Assembly: GCF_000733855.1 (NCBI RefSeq)
Contig: NZ_JPOJ01000001.1
Location: 1,798,001 to 1,862,000 of the forward strand
Source of the DNA: Methylomicrobium agile
GTDB taxonomy: Bacteria > Pseudomonadota > Gammaproteobacteria > Methylococcales > Methylomonadaceae
DNA: 64,000 nt
Direction of reading: 5' to 3'
Every line of letters begins with the position of its first letter. Within the stretch, counting starts at the first letter, position 1. Under the pieces are notes generated by a model. It was not told where the DNA came from. It saw only the letters and a program-made list of their open reading frames with translations, and did no database searches. Positions 8,191-17,341 of this stretch are shown here, piece by piece. Made by a program: the position numbers and the translations under genes.

Positions 8191-9696
8191 TCAACCTCCC
8201 TGTGGAATCGCGGATGCGGCGTCAAGGTGGGGGACGGGCGGTCGGAACGTCCGGTTAAAGCTGGCGTAGGCTTGCGCGCGGCGGCGCCAGAATTCGTTTA
8301 CGGTCCGGCCGTCCGTGGCTAGGCCGCCGGTTTCGTGCGTATAGCGGATCATGTCCCAGTACAGCCGGTCGTAGCCCGGATCGCGGGCGCCGCCGAACAC
8401 GATCGGATGCCAGACCGCGGAGGCGCAGCCACCCTTCCGTTGCAAGCCGTCCAAAGTATGCCGTATTGCCCGCCAGGCGGCCTCCCCTTTCAGCCCTTGA
8501 TAGCTGCGCAAGGTTACGTCCATTAGGAACAGACCGATCTGCAGCACATTGTAAGGCCGGTCATCGGGCAGGCAATAGGGAAAATAGGGATGCGAAAATC
8601 CGGTTCGCGGCCCGCTGCGATCCGGAAAACCCATCGACATGTCGTACAGAATACCGGCTCTCTCCTGCGCCGTGAAGAGCGTGTCGTAGTCGAAGGACAG
8701 GAAATGCTGGCGCGAACCCAAAGGCCTTGCAAGGCGCCGCGTCAAGAGTGCCGCCTCTTCAAGATACCGGTCGGGATGCTCGGTCGAGCTGTAGCTGCCG
8801 TGCAGGCAAAGATCGAAGCCGGCTTCCAGTATTGTGCGCAGATAGTCGCGGATCGGATCGTCCTCGATCCGGTAATTCACGTCTACGGGATGCCGGCGGG
8901 CGACCGCGACCTGGAACGATGAACGCACGCGCAACTTTTTTTCCCGCGCGATGATCTCCGGCACGCAGCCATAGGGGTCTTGCCGATGCAGCAGCGCAAG
9001 CCCCAGGCCTTTGGCAGCGAGCACTGCGTCTTTGGGGTCGCGCTGGCGGACCAGGTGGCGCAGCACGGTTTTCGCACCCTGTTTCGCGATGTCCCAAAAA
9101 CCGTATGGGACGAAATCGACGTCGTGCGACAGCACTAGCGCATAGCTGGCTCCTTTGGGCCAGACGGAACGCCGCCAGTCGATGCGGCCCAGCCGTTCGC
9201 AAACCTGCTGCAGCGAGCCATCCAGCGTTTCTAGGTAGCGGTCGACGATGTCTTGGGGAATTTCCAGCCGGGCGAACGCGCTGTCCGGATACAGGCGGCG
9301 CGTCTGCTCCGCCTTTCGCGTGCGGCGTTCCGTCCAGGAGCTCAAAAAATAGAACGCGTTGGCGGCGAGGTCGAACGGAATGTGCGGCATCTCAAGGTTG
9401 GCGGCGCGCTGCGGAAAGACCAGAGGCAGACCGTCGTTCGGGTCTGCCGAATCGACATCATCGGTGCCTTCGAAGAGTCGCCAGGCATTCGGACAATGGG
9501 CGGCGGCCAGGCAGCCATCGGGTAGCCGGGACGCTTCAATGGCGTCTCCGTACAGGATCCACGGGCCTTCCACCGGCGGGGTGTCGTAATAGGCCACGGG
9601 TATTCCGCGCGCCATGAACAGGGTATCAAAGACGTAGCGGACTTTGGGCTGCAGCGCGTCGCCGCAACGTAAAACGATGGGTAAGGGCTTCGACAT
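8191..9696 (-). CDS. Polysaccharide deacetylase-like (NodB-fold) protein
   Basis: A 501-aa protein. A NodB-like domain starts near residue 200 with ALVLSHDVDFVPYG, where the HDVD aspartates match the metal/catalytic motif 1. LCLHGSYSSTEHPDRY matches the HGxxH-like motif region and AVWHPIVFGG a later active-site stretch. The N-terminal 180 residues resemble the extra domain seen in large exopolysaccharide-locus deacetylase proteins. No signal peptide is evident, so the site of action is uncertain. The family removes acetyl groups from N-acetyl sugars; whether this member does is not shown. It leads a two-gene minus-strand operon with the GT4 gene. Confidence 0.75.
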   Translation of the reverse strand: MSKPLPIVLRCGDALQPKVRYVFDTLFMARGIPVAYYDTPPVEGPWILYGDAIEASRLPDGCLAAAHCPNAWRLFEGTDDVDSADPNDGLPLVFPQRAANLEMPHIPFDLAANAFYFLSSWTERRTRKAEQTRRLYPDSAFARLEIPQDIVDRYLETLDGSLQQVCERLGRIDWRRSVWPKGASYALVLSHDVDFVPYGFWDIAKQGAKTVLRHLVRQRDPKDAVLAAKGLGLALLHRQDPYGCVPEIIAREKKLRVRSSFQVAVARRHPVDVNYRIEDDPIRDYLRTILEAGFDLCLHGSYSSTEHPDRYLEEAALLTRRLARPLGSRQHFLSFDYDTLFTAQERAGILYDMSMGFPDRSGPRTGFSHPYFPYCLPDDRPYNVLQIGLFLMDVTLRSYQGLKGEAAWRAIRHTLDGLQRKGGCASAVWHPIVFGGARDPGYDRLYWDMIRYTHETGGLATDGRTVNEFWRRRAQAYASFNRTFRPPVPHLDAASAIPQGG

Positions 9697-10221
9697 GAGG
9701 GCGCTTCCTTTCTGTGCTGAAAAGCATACCGATACGGATTCCCTTACAGGCTGGGGGGAATCGGTTTCTGCTACGCTGAACCAGTTAGGTTCGTTTTTCA
9801 GAATAAAGTTGCACGGCGGAAGAGAACCGGTCGTTGTCCCGGCCCGTTCGACGTCTTATCGGAATTCCCGGGCTGTTACCGTAGGATCAAATCGTCGACT
9901 TCAAAAATGCCGGATAGACCTGCCGATACGTCAACCTAAACTGCGGAATCGATAGCGCCGCTATCTATTATTTACCGCTTCGTTACCCTTTTTTACTGGT
10001 TTCGCATTCCTTAAAGCCAGTTAAAATTAATCCCGCAACATCAGGCTGGACCTGGACGTTCGCTGATTCGGCAAAGAGGCCGCATGTGCGCCTAAGGGCC
10101 GTTATCTCGGCCCGTTAATTCGCGTTTTGAGACAGGAGCGTCGCGATAACCGGAAAGTTATCGCACGCGGCAGGGCGTGCCGAAAACCCATCATTATTTG
10201 TGAGCAATAAAGAATCCGACC
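9697..10221. other. Divergent intergenic region between the deacetylase-like and GT2 genes
   Basis: This stretch of 525 bases has no convincing gene. As the space between divergent genes it should hold both promoters. Two short hairpins are visible: GATAGC/GCTATC near 9951-9965, and an 8-bp stem GCGATAAC/GTTATCGC with a 6-base loop at 10143-10164, about 60 bases before the GT2 start. GGGCC and GGCCC also pair near 10093-10112. No clear consensus promoter was found. Confidence 0.5.
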
Positions 10222-11181
10222 ATGAACGACAAAACTCCCCTCCCGACCGTGTCGGTCATCATCGTGAGCTGGAATGCCCGCGACTATCTCAAAAAGTGCC
10301 TGAAGTCGTTGGCGGGCGGTATGTGCAGCTATCCGATGGAAATCATCGTGGTGGACAATGCCTCGTCCGACGGCTCGGCCGAGTGCGTAGCCGCCGAATT
10401 TCCGCACGTTAGATTGATCCGCAATGCCGATAACCTGGGGTTTGCGAAAGCGAACAATATCGGCGTCGTAGCCAGTCGCGGGCAGTACCTCGCTTTCATC
10501 AATTCGGACGTCGAAGTGTTGCCGGACTGCCTGATACGGCTCGTGGACTATGTCGAAGCGCATCCCGAAGTCGGAATGGCGGGGCCGTTCATCATCGGCG
10601 GCGACGGCCGCATGCAGCGCTCCTGCCGAGGCTTTCCAGGCGTTTGGAACATGTTCTGCCGGGCATTGGCCCTGGATACGCTGTTTCGAAGCGTCAGGCT
10701 GTTCAGCGGTTATTCAATGGCTTATTGGTCGCAGGACAGTCTTCGCCCGGTGGACATCCTTTCCGGCTGCTTCTGGCTGGTTCGGAGGCCGGCACTGGAT
10801 CGGGTTGGGCTGCTTGACGAAGCCTTCTTCATTTATGGGGAGGATATGGACTGGTGCAAGCGTTTCTGGAAACACGGCTGGAAAGTGGTGTTTTACCCCG
10901 AGGCGAAGGCCATCCATTACGGCGGCGCCAGTTCGTCAAACGCACCGGTCCGCTTTTACATCGAACGGCAAAAGGCGGACCTGCAATACTGGCGCAAACA
11001 TCATTCGCCTCCGGCGGTGGCGGCCTACTTGTTGATCTCGTGCCTGCACATGGCATTGCGGCTGGCCGGCTACGCCTGCGTGATGCTGCTCGATCCGGCT
11101 ACGCAGTCGGGAAAATACAAGATGAAACGAAGCTGGGCTTGCCTGAAATGGATCGTTTCGGGCAAGGCCGAGCACGCATGA
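10222..11181 (+). CDS. Glycosyltransferase family 2, rhamnosyltransferase-like
   Basis: A 319-aa GT-A inverting transferase. Motifs in order: VSVIIVSWNARDYLKKCL (9-26), IIVVDNASSDGS, NLGFAKANNIG, the DXD-type FINSDVEVLP and LLDEAFFIYGEDMDWCKRF with the catalytic ED pair. The C-terminal part has a hydrophobic stretch near 265-285 (AAYLLISCLHMALRLAGYA) that probably associates with the membrane. WbbL-like dTDP-rhamnosyltransferases share this pattern, but the donor is not proven. It begins the plus-strand run of glycosyltransferases. Confidence 0.9.
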   Translation: MNDKTPLPTVSVIIVSWNARDYLKKCLKSLAGGMCSYPMEIIVVDNASSDGSAECVAAEFPHVRLIRNADNLGFAKANNIGVVASRGQYLAFINSDVEVLPDCLIRLVDYVEAHPEVGMAGPFIIGGDGRMQRSCRGFPGVWNMFCRALALDTLFRSVRLFSGYSMAYWSQDSLRPVDILSGCFWLVRRPALDRVGLLDEAFFIYGEDMDWCKRFWKHGWKVVFYPEAKAIHYGGASSSNAPVRFYIERQKADLQYWRKHHSPPAVAAYLLISCLHMALRLAGYACVMLLDPATQSGKYKMKRSWACLKWIVSGKAEHA

Positions 11182-11274
11182 AGGAGCTCTTCCCACAAAG
11201 AAACGCCGACAGTTTCCGCGGCTCACCCGCCGAGACCGGCAGTTGATCAATTCAACCGAAGCAGGCATTTGGAA

Positions 11275-12147
11275 ATGGACAATCGATACGTACTACTTAC
11301 CGCGGCAAAAGACGAAGCGGACTATATCGCCGAAGGCATTCGTTCTATTCTGCGGCAATCGATACTGCCGCACGCCTGGATCATCATCGACGACGGGTCG
11401 AGCGACGACACCGCCAGAATCGTTGGCCAGTATGCCGCGCAATACCCTTTCATCCAGCTCCATTCGGCCGATTCTCGGGGCGGGCGTAGTTTCGGCTCGC
11501 AGTACAAGGCCTTGCAGGCGGCCTACGAATTGGCCAAGGCGCTTGCGTTCGATTATATCGCCGTGCAGGATGGCGACTTGGCGCCGGAACAGCCGTATTA
11601 CTACGAATCGCTGCTGGGCGAATTCGCGCGCAACCCTCGCATCGGGGTGGCGAGCGGCTTTATTTACGAACGCGCGGGCGGCGCGTGGGCGTGCCGGAAG
11701 AGTAATTCGAAGGATTCGACGACAGGCAGCGCCATGTTCCGCCGCGCCTGTTTCGAAGAAATAGGCGGCTATACGCCGCTGCCTTACGGCGGCTCGGACT
11801 GGCTGGCGCAACTCGACGCCAAAAGCCGGGGTTGGGAGATTTTCACGCGGCCGGACCTGCATATGCTGCATTACCGGCCGACCTCGAGCGTGGGCGGCAT
11901 CTGGCGGGGCAAGTTCCGTGAAGGGCTGATGGATGCTTCTTTCGGTTCCCATCCCGCGTTCGAATTTATGAAGTGCTGCCGGCGCATAAGCAATTCGCCG
12001 GTCCTGTTCGGCAGCATCGTCCGTTTTGGCGGCTATCTCTGGTGGCATCTGACCCGAAGAAAACCGGTCATTGCCAGCGAGAAAGTCGAGTTCTTGAGAA
12101 AGGAACAGCTTTCGAAGCTGCGTCGCTGGGCATGGCCTTCGGCCTGA
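11275..12147 (+). CDS. Glycosyltransferase family 2
   Basis: The frame opens at a TTG (11269), but the ATG at 11275 two codons on is the more likely start, giving about 290 aa. Motifs: LLTAAKDEADYIAEGIRSI, IIIDDGSSDDTARIV, AVQDGDLAPE as the DXD motif and GGSDWLAQLDAKSRGW near the acceptor site. It is a single GT-A domain, without membrane helices apart from a weak hydrophobic stretch near the C-terminus. It follows the previous transferase by about 90 bases and precedes the polymerase gene by 62, so it is probably in the same transcript. Donor unknown. Confidence 0.88.
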   Translation: MDNRYVLLTAAKDEADYIAEGIRSILRQSILPHAWIIIDDGSSDDTARIVGQYAAQYPFIQLHSADSRGGRSFGSQYKALQAAYELAKALAFDYIAVQDGDLAPEQPYYYESLLGEFARNPRIGVASGFIYERAGGAWACRKSNSKDSTTGSAMFRRACFEEIGGYTPLPYGGSDWLAQLDAKSRGWEIFTRPDLHMLHYRPTSSVGGIWRGKFREGLMDASFGSHPAFEFMKCCRRISNSPVLFGSIVRFGGYLWWHLTRRKPVIASEKVEFLRKEQLSKLRRWAWPSA

Positions 12148-12209
12148 GCCGGTCAGGCGGTGTCTGGGACGGCCTGGCGCCGGTGTTGGTTTACAGCGGG
12201 TAATGGACT

Positions 12210-13610
12210 ATGGAAGATAAGATACAGGACCCCTCAAGCCTCAATCCCTTGGCCCTCGGCTTGCTGCTGACGCTGGCTTCTCTGATTTGGGTACTGCCCC
12301 GACGCCAGGCGTTTTCGCCGGTACTGATCATGATAGGGCTGATGCCGATGGGGCAGCAGATCGTGGTCATGGGACTGCATTTCCATTTATTCCGGATTCT
12401 GCTGCTGTGCGGACTTTTGCGCGTCGTGGCGCGAGGCGAATTCGCACGGCTTAACTGGACCGGTATAGACAGGCTGTTCGTCGGCTGGATCGGCGCCACG
12501 GTCGTGATGGGCTCCCTGTCGAAGCCTTCGACGCAGTTGCTGATCAACCGTTTGGGCGATGCCTATAATGCGCTAGGCTGCTATTTTTTCGCCCGTTGCG
12601 TGCTCGCGGAGTTCGACGACGTAGTGGCGAGCGTGCGCGCCCTGGCCTATATCACCCTGCCGATCGCGGCCTTCATGCTGGTGGAGAACCGGACTTCGCA
12701 CAACCTTCTGGCGGTATTCGGCGGCGTGTCCGAAATCACCGCGATGCGCGACGGGCATTTGCGTTGCCAGGGGGCCTTTCGTCACCCGATCCTGGCGGGG
12801 GTGTTCGGCGCCACGCAATTCCCGCTGTTCGCGGCCCTCTGGTGGTACGACCGCAGGAGCCGCAAACTGGCGGCGCTGGCGATGGTTTCTTCGCTGGCGA
12901 TCATCGGCACCGCGCATTCCAGCGGCGGCCTTCTGGCCTTTCTGTCCTGCCTGGCCGGGCTGGCGTTGTGGCGTTTCAGGAAAGCGATGCCCTGGCTGCG
13001 CTGGGGCTCCCTGGCGGCGATCATCGGCCTGGCGATGGTGATGAAAGCTCCGGTCTGGTACCTGCTGGCCCGGATGAGCGAAATCACCGGCGGAACCGGC
13101 TGGCATCGCGCCTGGCTGATCGACCAGGCGATCGGGCATTTCGACGAATGGTGGTTGTTCGGCACCACGTTCACCGCGCACTGGGGACCCGCCGGCGAGG
13201 TGACGCCGGCTGACCCGAACATGATGGACATCACCAACCATTACATCATGGAAGGCGTGAAAGGCGGCATCCTGAAACTCGGCCTATTCCTGGCGATCAT
13301 CGTCGCCTGTTTCCGCGCGCTTGGCCGCCGCCTCGGCGCGTTTCCGGCCGTGTCGCCGGACCAGTTCCTGGTTTGGGCGATGGGCGTGTCGTTTTTCGCG
13401 CATTGCCTGTCCTTTATTTCGGCCAATTATTTCGACCAGACCGTGCTGGTCTGGTTCTGGCTGGAAGGGGCGATCGTCTGCGTCGCCCATGCTCGAAGCA
13501 CGCCGGCCGAGGCTCGAACGGCCGTCCCAATCCGCGCGGTTTACCCCCAATTCCGCTATCGGGTAGAGCGCGAAGCGACGGCCGGCTCCCTTCCGGAAAA
13601 ACAATATTGA
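12210..13610 (+). CDS. O-antigen ligase/polymerase (Wzy-like) membrane protein
   Basis: A 466-aa polytopic membrane protein with about ten to twelve hydrophobic segments (for example LALGLLLTLASLIWVLP, ALAMVSSLAIIGTAHSSGG, LGLFLAIIVACFRAL). A large periplasmic loop at about 290-350 contains RMSEITGGTGWHRAWL, resembling the conserved loop of the O-antigen ligase/Wzy superfamily. It would polymerise lipid-linked repeat units in the periplasm after flipping by the Wzx-like protein at 26.5-28.2 kb. Sequence divergence in this family makes polymerase versus ligase hard to tell; location among glycosyltransferases and the co-polymerase favours polymerase. Confidence 0.8.
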   Translation: MEDKIQDPSSLNPLALGLLLTLASLIWVLPRRQAFSPVLIMIGLMPMGQQIVVMGLHFHLFRILLLCGLLRVVARGEFARLNWTGIDRLFVGWIGATVVMGSLSKPSTQLLINRLGDAYNALGCYFFARCVLAEFDDVVASVRALAYITLPIAAFMLVENRTSHNLLAVFGGVSEITAMRDGHLRCQGAFRHPILAGVFGATQFPLFAALWWYDRRSRKLAALAMVSSLAIIGTAHSSGGLLAFLSCLAGLALWRFRKAMPWLRWGSLAAIIGLAMVMKAPVWYLLARMSEITGGTGWHRAWLIDQAIGHFDEWWLFGTTFTAHWGPAGEVTPADPNMMDITNHYIMEGVKGGILKLGLFLAIIVACFRALGRRLGAFPAVSPDQFLVWAMGVSFFAHCLSFISANYFDQTVLVWFWLEGAIVCVAHARSTPAEARTAVPIRAVYPQFRYRVEREATAGSLPEKQY

Positions 13611-13628
13611 TAGAAGGATGAAACCACT

Positions 13629-15041
13629 ATGAAGATCATGGTCGCGATCGCCAATTACGGCACCAAAAACGCCAAATACGCCGCAAGACTGATTCGGGAA
13701 TACCAGGCAATGCCCTTCGACGTGGATATTTTCGTGCTGTCCGAAGCGCCGAAGGATTACGGTAAAGAGGTCAACGTGCTGGTCGGGCTGCCGTCCCCGG
13801 ATCCGTGGTCGCTACCCTTTGCGCACAAGCGGCTCTTTGCCGACCATGCCGAGGACTACGACCTGTTCATCTACACCGAAGACGATACCCTGATCCGGGA
13901 AGAGAACCTACGTGCTTATTTGGGCGCCTCCGAAGCGCTGGGCGAGGGGCTGCTGCCCGGATTCGTCCGCTACGAGCTTTATCCCGACGGCAGCAAGAAC
14001 TACACCGATATCCATGGACCGTACCACTGGCTGCCCGATTCGGTGCGGCAGGCGGGCGAGTATGTCTACGTGCGGCTGTCCAACTTGCATTCGGCCTGTT
14101 ATATGCTGACCCGGTCGCAGTTACGTCAGGCGATCCGGTCCGGCGGGTTCCTGGTCGAACCGCACAGCGGTCGCTACGATCTGATCTGTTCCGCAGGAAC
14201 CGATCCCTATACCCGTTGCGGTTTTACGCGCGTGATCTGCCTGTCGCATCTGGCGGAATTCGAATTGCACCACCTGTCCAACGCCTACCTGGACCGGGTC
14301 GGGCTCGACGAAGACGAATACCGGCTGCAGATCGACGCACTACTGGAGGTGCTGCGGAACGAGCGTTCCGCCGCGGAACTGTTCGCCGCTGAAAAACCCC
14401 TGGATACATCCGCCTGGGACAAGCTCTATTACGAGCCTTGCCGGAATGATCTGGCCTTGAGGGTTCCGTCCGCCGCGTATGAGATTCTGTCAATCGGCTG
14501 CGGCTGGGGAAAAACCGAGGAACAACTGGTGGCGCAAGGCAAACGCGTGACCGCAATTCCGCTCGACGCGGTGATCGGCAGGCTGGCCGAGGCGCGTGGC
14601 GTGACCGTGCTGCCGCCGGATTTTGCCGAGGCGTTCCGGCGGCTGGAGGGGAATACATTCGATGCGATCCTTTTATCCGATGTCCTTCAACATTTGCCCG
14701 ATCCTGTCGAAGTCCTACAAAAATTAAGCGCGTATCTCGGCCCGGACGGGGTTATGGTAGGCGCGGTCCCTAATCTCAACCTGAACAGAAGGATCATCGG
14801 TCGTCTCAGGGCCAAAAGCAATAAATGGACCCAATTAAACGGCAGCTTCAGAAAAATGGGAATGCATCGGCCGAGCGCGCTTATGCTGAAAGCCTGGCTA
14901 AAAAAAAGCGGCTTCAACATGCAGGCAGTAAGTTACAGCGGTTTTTCCTCAACCCGCTCATGGACAGGACTGGTCTCTCTCTTACCCGATTCCTTAACTG
15001 CGGCCAATATCGTCTTTACCGCTGGAAGACTCCCGGATTAA
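13629..15041 (+). CDS. Fusion: GT-A-like N-domain with SAM-methyltransferase C-domain
   Basis: A 470-aa two-domain protein. Residues 1 to about 255 resemble a GT-A nucleotide-diphospho-sugar fold: MKIMVAIANYGTKNAKYAARL, then FIYTEDDTLIREENL with an acidic DXD-like cluster. From about residue 285 a class I methyltransferase begins (EILSIGCGWGKTEEQL is SAM motif I; DAILLSDVLQHLPDP is the post-motif). It may add a sugar and methylate it or a neighbour, in the cytoplasm. The N-domain match is by pattern only and is less certain than the methyltransferase. It starts 18 bases after the polymerase gene. Confidence 0.75.
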   Translation: MKIMVAIANYGTKNAKYAARLIREYQAMPFDVDIFVLSEAPKDYGKEVNVLVGLPSPDPWSLPFAHKRLFADHAEDYDLFIYTEDDTLIREENLRAYLGASEALGEGLLPGFVRYELYPDGSKNYTDIHGPYHWLPDSVRQAGEYVYVRLSNLHSACYMLTRSQLRQAIRSGGFLVEPHSGRYDLICSAGTDPYTRCGFTRVICLSHLAEFELHHLSNAYLDRVGLDEDEYRLQIDALLEVLRNERSAAELFAAEKPLDTSAWDKLYYEPCRNDLALRVPSAAYEILSIGCGWGKTEEQLVAQGKRVTAIPLDAVIGRLAEARGVTVLPPDFAEAFRRLEGNTFDAILLSDVLQHLPDPVEVLQKLSAYLGPDGVMVGAVPNLNLNRRIIGRLRAKSNKWTQLNGSFRKMGMHRPSALMLKAWLKKSGFNMQAVSYSGFSSTRSWTGLVSLLPDSLTAANIVFTAGRLPD

Positions 15042-15449
15042 TTTTGCATGGGTAATTATATTCAACATGTTATCAGGCTTCCGGATACGGGAGTTCACTA
15101 TTAAACCTATTCGTCTCCAGATAGAATTTAAAGAATAAATAGGGTACATATCCATTAGATATCATTCTAATAGCCTTTAATGAATATATTAATGAATCTT
15201 CAATATATGTATACTGAATTCCAAAGACAGGTGACGGGTTTTATTCAAAGTTAAATGTTGATTTGGAAGTTTGAATGCAATCCATATATTATTTTAATAA
15301 GGGATTATTTATTGCCATCTCTTTCGTTTTTAGCAGATTGCTGGCGAGTCAGAGAATTGTCAATTGCGTCCGCAAAACGGGTTTATGAGATGAGTGTTAT
15401 AAGAAAGTTTTCCCCATCGGCGGAATAGATAAGGAGGCAAGAGATCAAG
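15042..15449. other. AT-rich intergenic region upstream of the SPY-like transferase gene
   Basis: About 408 bases, clearly AT-richer than the genes before it, with no open frame of note. It probably contains the promoter of the next gene. No terminator, transposase remnant or clear repeat was found. The composition change starts here and continues into the following gene. Confidence 0.55.
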
Positions 15450-17123
15450 ATGAGCCCGTTACTTCTGCGGAAAGTATCCAGAAAAATTTCGCAAACAGCC
15501 AATGAGTCTTTTCTATTGGCCAACAATGATGTCTATAAGCGCATTTTAAAAATGCTTCATGCAAAAGATGTAGAAAAGGACGCCGAGGCGATATTAAATG
15601 GAATAAGCCAGGCTGCGCATGTTGCGGAAAGGTTTTTTACAGGAAGATTCGCGGACGGGGCTATCGAGAATGTGGCGCTTGAAATCGGGCAAAGGCTGGA
15701 GAGTATTGGCGTTGAAGCCGATATTAACCAAACACCGAATAGGCGTGTGGATAGCCGCCGACAGATCCTGCATGTAGTTTCTGTGGTCGCCTTTGGTGGG
15801 CATATGCCCTTTCTGTATCATTGGATGCAGAATGATCCGGCTTCATGCCACTCGATTGTTTTGCTTAATCATAGGGGAAGCCTCCCAGACCGATTGACTG
15901 AGGCGGTCGCGAAACAAGGGGGCAAATTGACCGTAATTCCCGTGAATTCCAGCTTCATGAGCAGAGCGAATTCGCTAAGACAGCTTGCAAAGCAAGAAGC
16001 TGATTTGGTCCTCTGGCATGTAATCTGCCCTGACGTCTTGCCTGTAGTGGCTTTTGCGACTGATCAATGCCCGCCGGTCGCGCTCATCGATCACGCCGAC
16101 CATTTATTCTGGTTGGGCAGCACAGTCGCGGATATCGTGGTTAATTTGAGATTGGCCGGGGCGAAGCATTCTTCTAGAAGAAGATTTGCCGCTCGCACGG
16201 CGGTGATCCCCATTCCTTTACGGGATCGGCATGCAAATGTTTCGCGGGATAAAGCCCGGCAAAAACTGGGGATTGAAAAAAACCAGGTCGTACTATTAAG
16301 CGTGGGCAGGGCTTTGAAATACCGGCCTTGTGGAAGGTATGACTTCGTAGCGACAGCCGGCCAAATTCTAGATCACGATCCCGATGCTCATCTATATGTG
16401 ATCGGCGAAACGCCCGATGGAATAAAGCCCTACTTGCGCTGTGCGCCGCATAATCGCCTGCATTTTATGGGGAGTGCGAAAGATCCTTCCTTGTATCTGG
16501 CCGCTGCCGATATTTATTTGGAGTCCTTTCCCTACGGATCTCAAACGGCGCTTCTTGAGGCAGGTTTGGCCGGTTTGCCTATTGTGCCGGCTTATGCTCC
16601 ATTATTTCCGCTCCTGGTCGCTAATGATGATTCGCTTTTGGACATCTTGCCTAATCCCAAGAACGAGCAGGAATATATTTCTAACGCTGCAGAGCTGATT
16701 CGAAATCCGAGCTTGCGTCATGCCAGAGGCAAGGTTTTGCGGGACAGGATTCTGGCCGACCATGTCGGCGAAAACTGGCAGAAACGACTGGCAGAACTGT
16801 ATAAAGTCACTGGCGCTTTAGAACACAACCCAAGACCGATTCCCGTTTCCGAATGTACAAGGGAAAATGCCGGCTTAAGCCAATGGGATGCCGTTGCCGA
16901 TGTACATACGAGTGGTACTTTTGTTGAGAGCGATTTTGAAAGCGCTGTTTTCTCCCATAAAGCGTTTGTGGCGAAGTATGTCGGGGATTATGAAACGGCG
17001 CGCCGGTTTGCTTGGCGCGCCGTTCTAAGGAGTCCGTCTCGATGGATATTCTGGCGCTTGTTTGTGATCGCTATGCTGGGGAAGCCGGCAAGATCGCTCA
17101 GGCAGTGCTTAAGGCGTGCGTGA
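15450..17123 (+). CDS. GT-B glycosyltransferase of atypical composition
   Basis: A 557-aa protein with a strong ribosome site (AAGGAGG about 12 bases before ATG). The centre carries a GT-B C-domain: VVLLSVGRALKYRPCGRYDF, HLYVIGETPDG, RLHFMGSAKDPSLYLAAADIYLESFPYGSQTALLEAGLAGLPIV, an arrangement close to GT4 and to the SPINDLY/GT41 C-domain. The first 140 residues and the last 90 are not recognised; the end (ETARRFAWRAVLRSPSRWI) looks like a TPR-type helix pair. Its codons are richer in A/T than those of neighbours. It is probably a cytoplasmic transferase acquired separately from the rest of the cluster. Confidence 0.75.
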   Translation: MSPLLLRKVSRKISQTANESFLLANNDVYKRILKMLHAKDVEKDAEAILNGISQAAHVAERFFTGRFADGAIENVALEIGQRLESIGVEADINQTPNRRVDSRRQILHVVSVVAFGGHMPFLYHWMQNDPASCHSIVLLNHRGSLPDRLTEAVAKQGGKLTVIPVNSSFMSRANSLRQLAKQEADLVLWHVICPDVLPVVAFATDQCPPVALIDHADHLFWLGSTVADIVVNLRLAGAKHSSRRRFAARTAVIPIPLRDRHANVSRDKARQKLGIEKNQVVLLSVGRALKYRPCGRYDFVATAGQILDHDPDAHLYVIGETPDGIKPYLRCAPHNRLHFMGSAKDPSLYLAAADIYLESFPYGSQTALLEAGLAGLPIVPAYAPLFPLLVANDDSLLDILPNPKNEQEYISNAAELIRNPSLRHARGKVLRDRILADHVGENWQKRLAELYKVTGALEHNPRPIPVSECTRENAGLSQWDAVADVHTSGTFVESDFESAVFSHKAFVAKYVGDYETARRFAWRAVLRSPSRWIFWRLFVIAMLGKPARSLRQCLRRA

Positions 17124-17341
17124 GAAAGGGTTCCAAAAGGGATTTTCTTTGCGGAATATATAAAAGAGAGCCTGTAGGGTTTGCCAGGCTTAGCCCGTTG
17201 GCGGCAGAACATGCCGGCATCGAGGTAACACGGCCCGGTGGCTTAATCGACTGACTCGGCGCGCCATGCATGCTGTCTTGAGGAAAAGGCTTTAGCCGAG
17301 ATTGAAGGAAAAACCGTCTAATTTTCAGGAGTGAAAACCGG

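Noticed and set aside
17012-17254. 80-codon ORF overlapping the end of the AT-rich GT gene
   Set aside because: It shares DNA with the established gene and has no recognisable feature.
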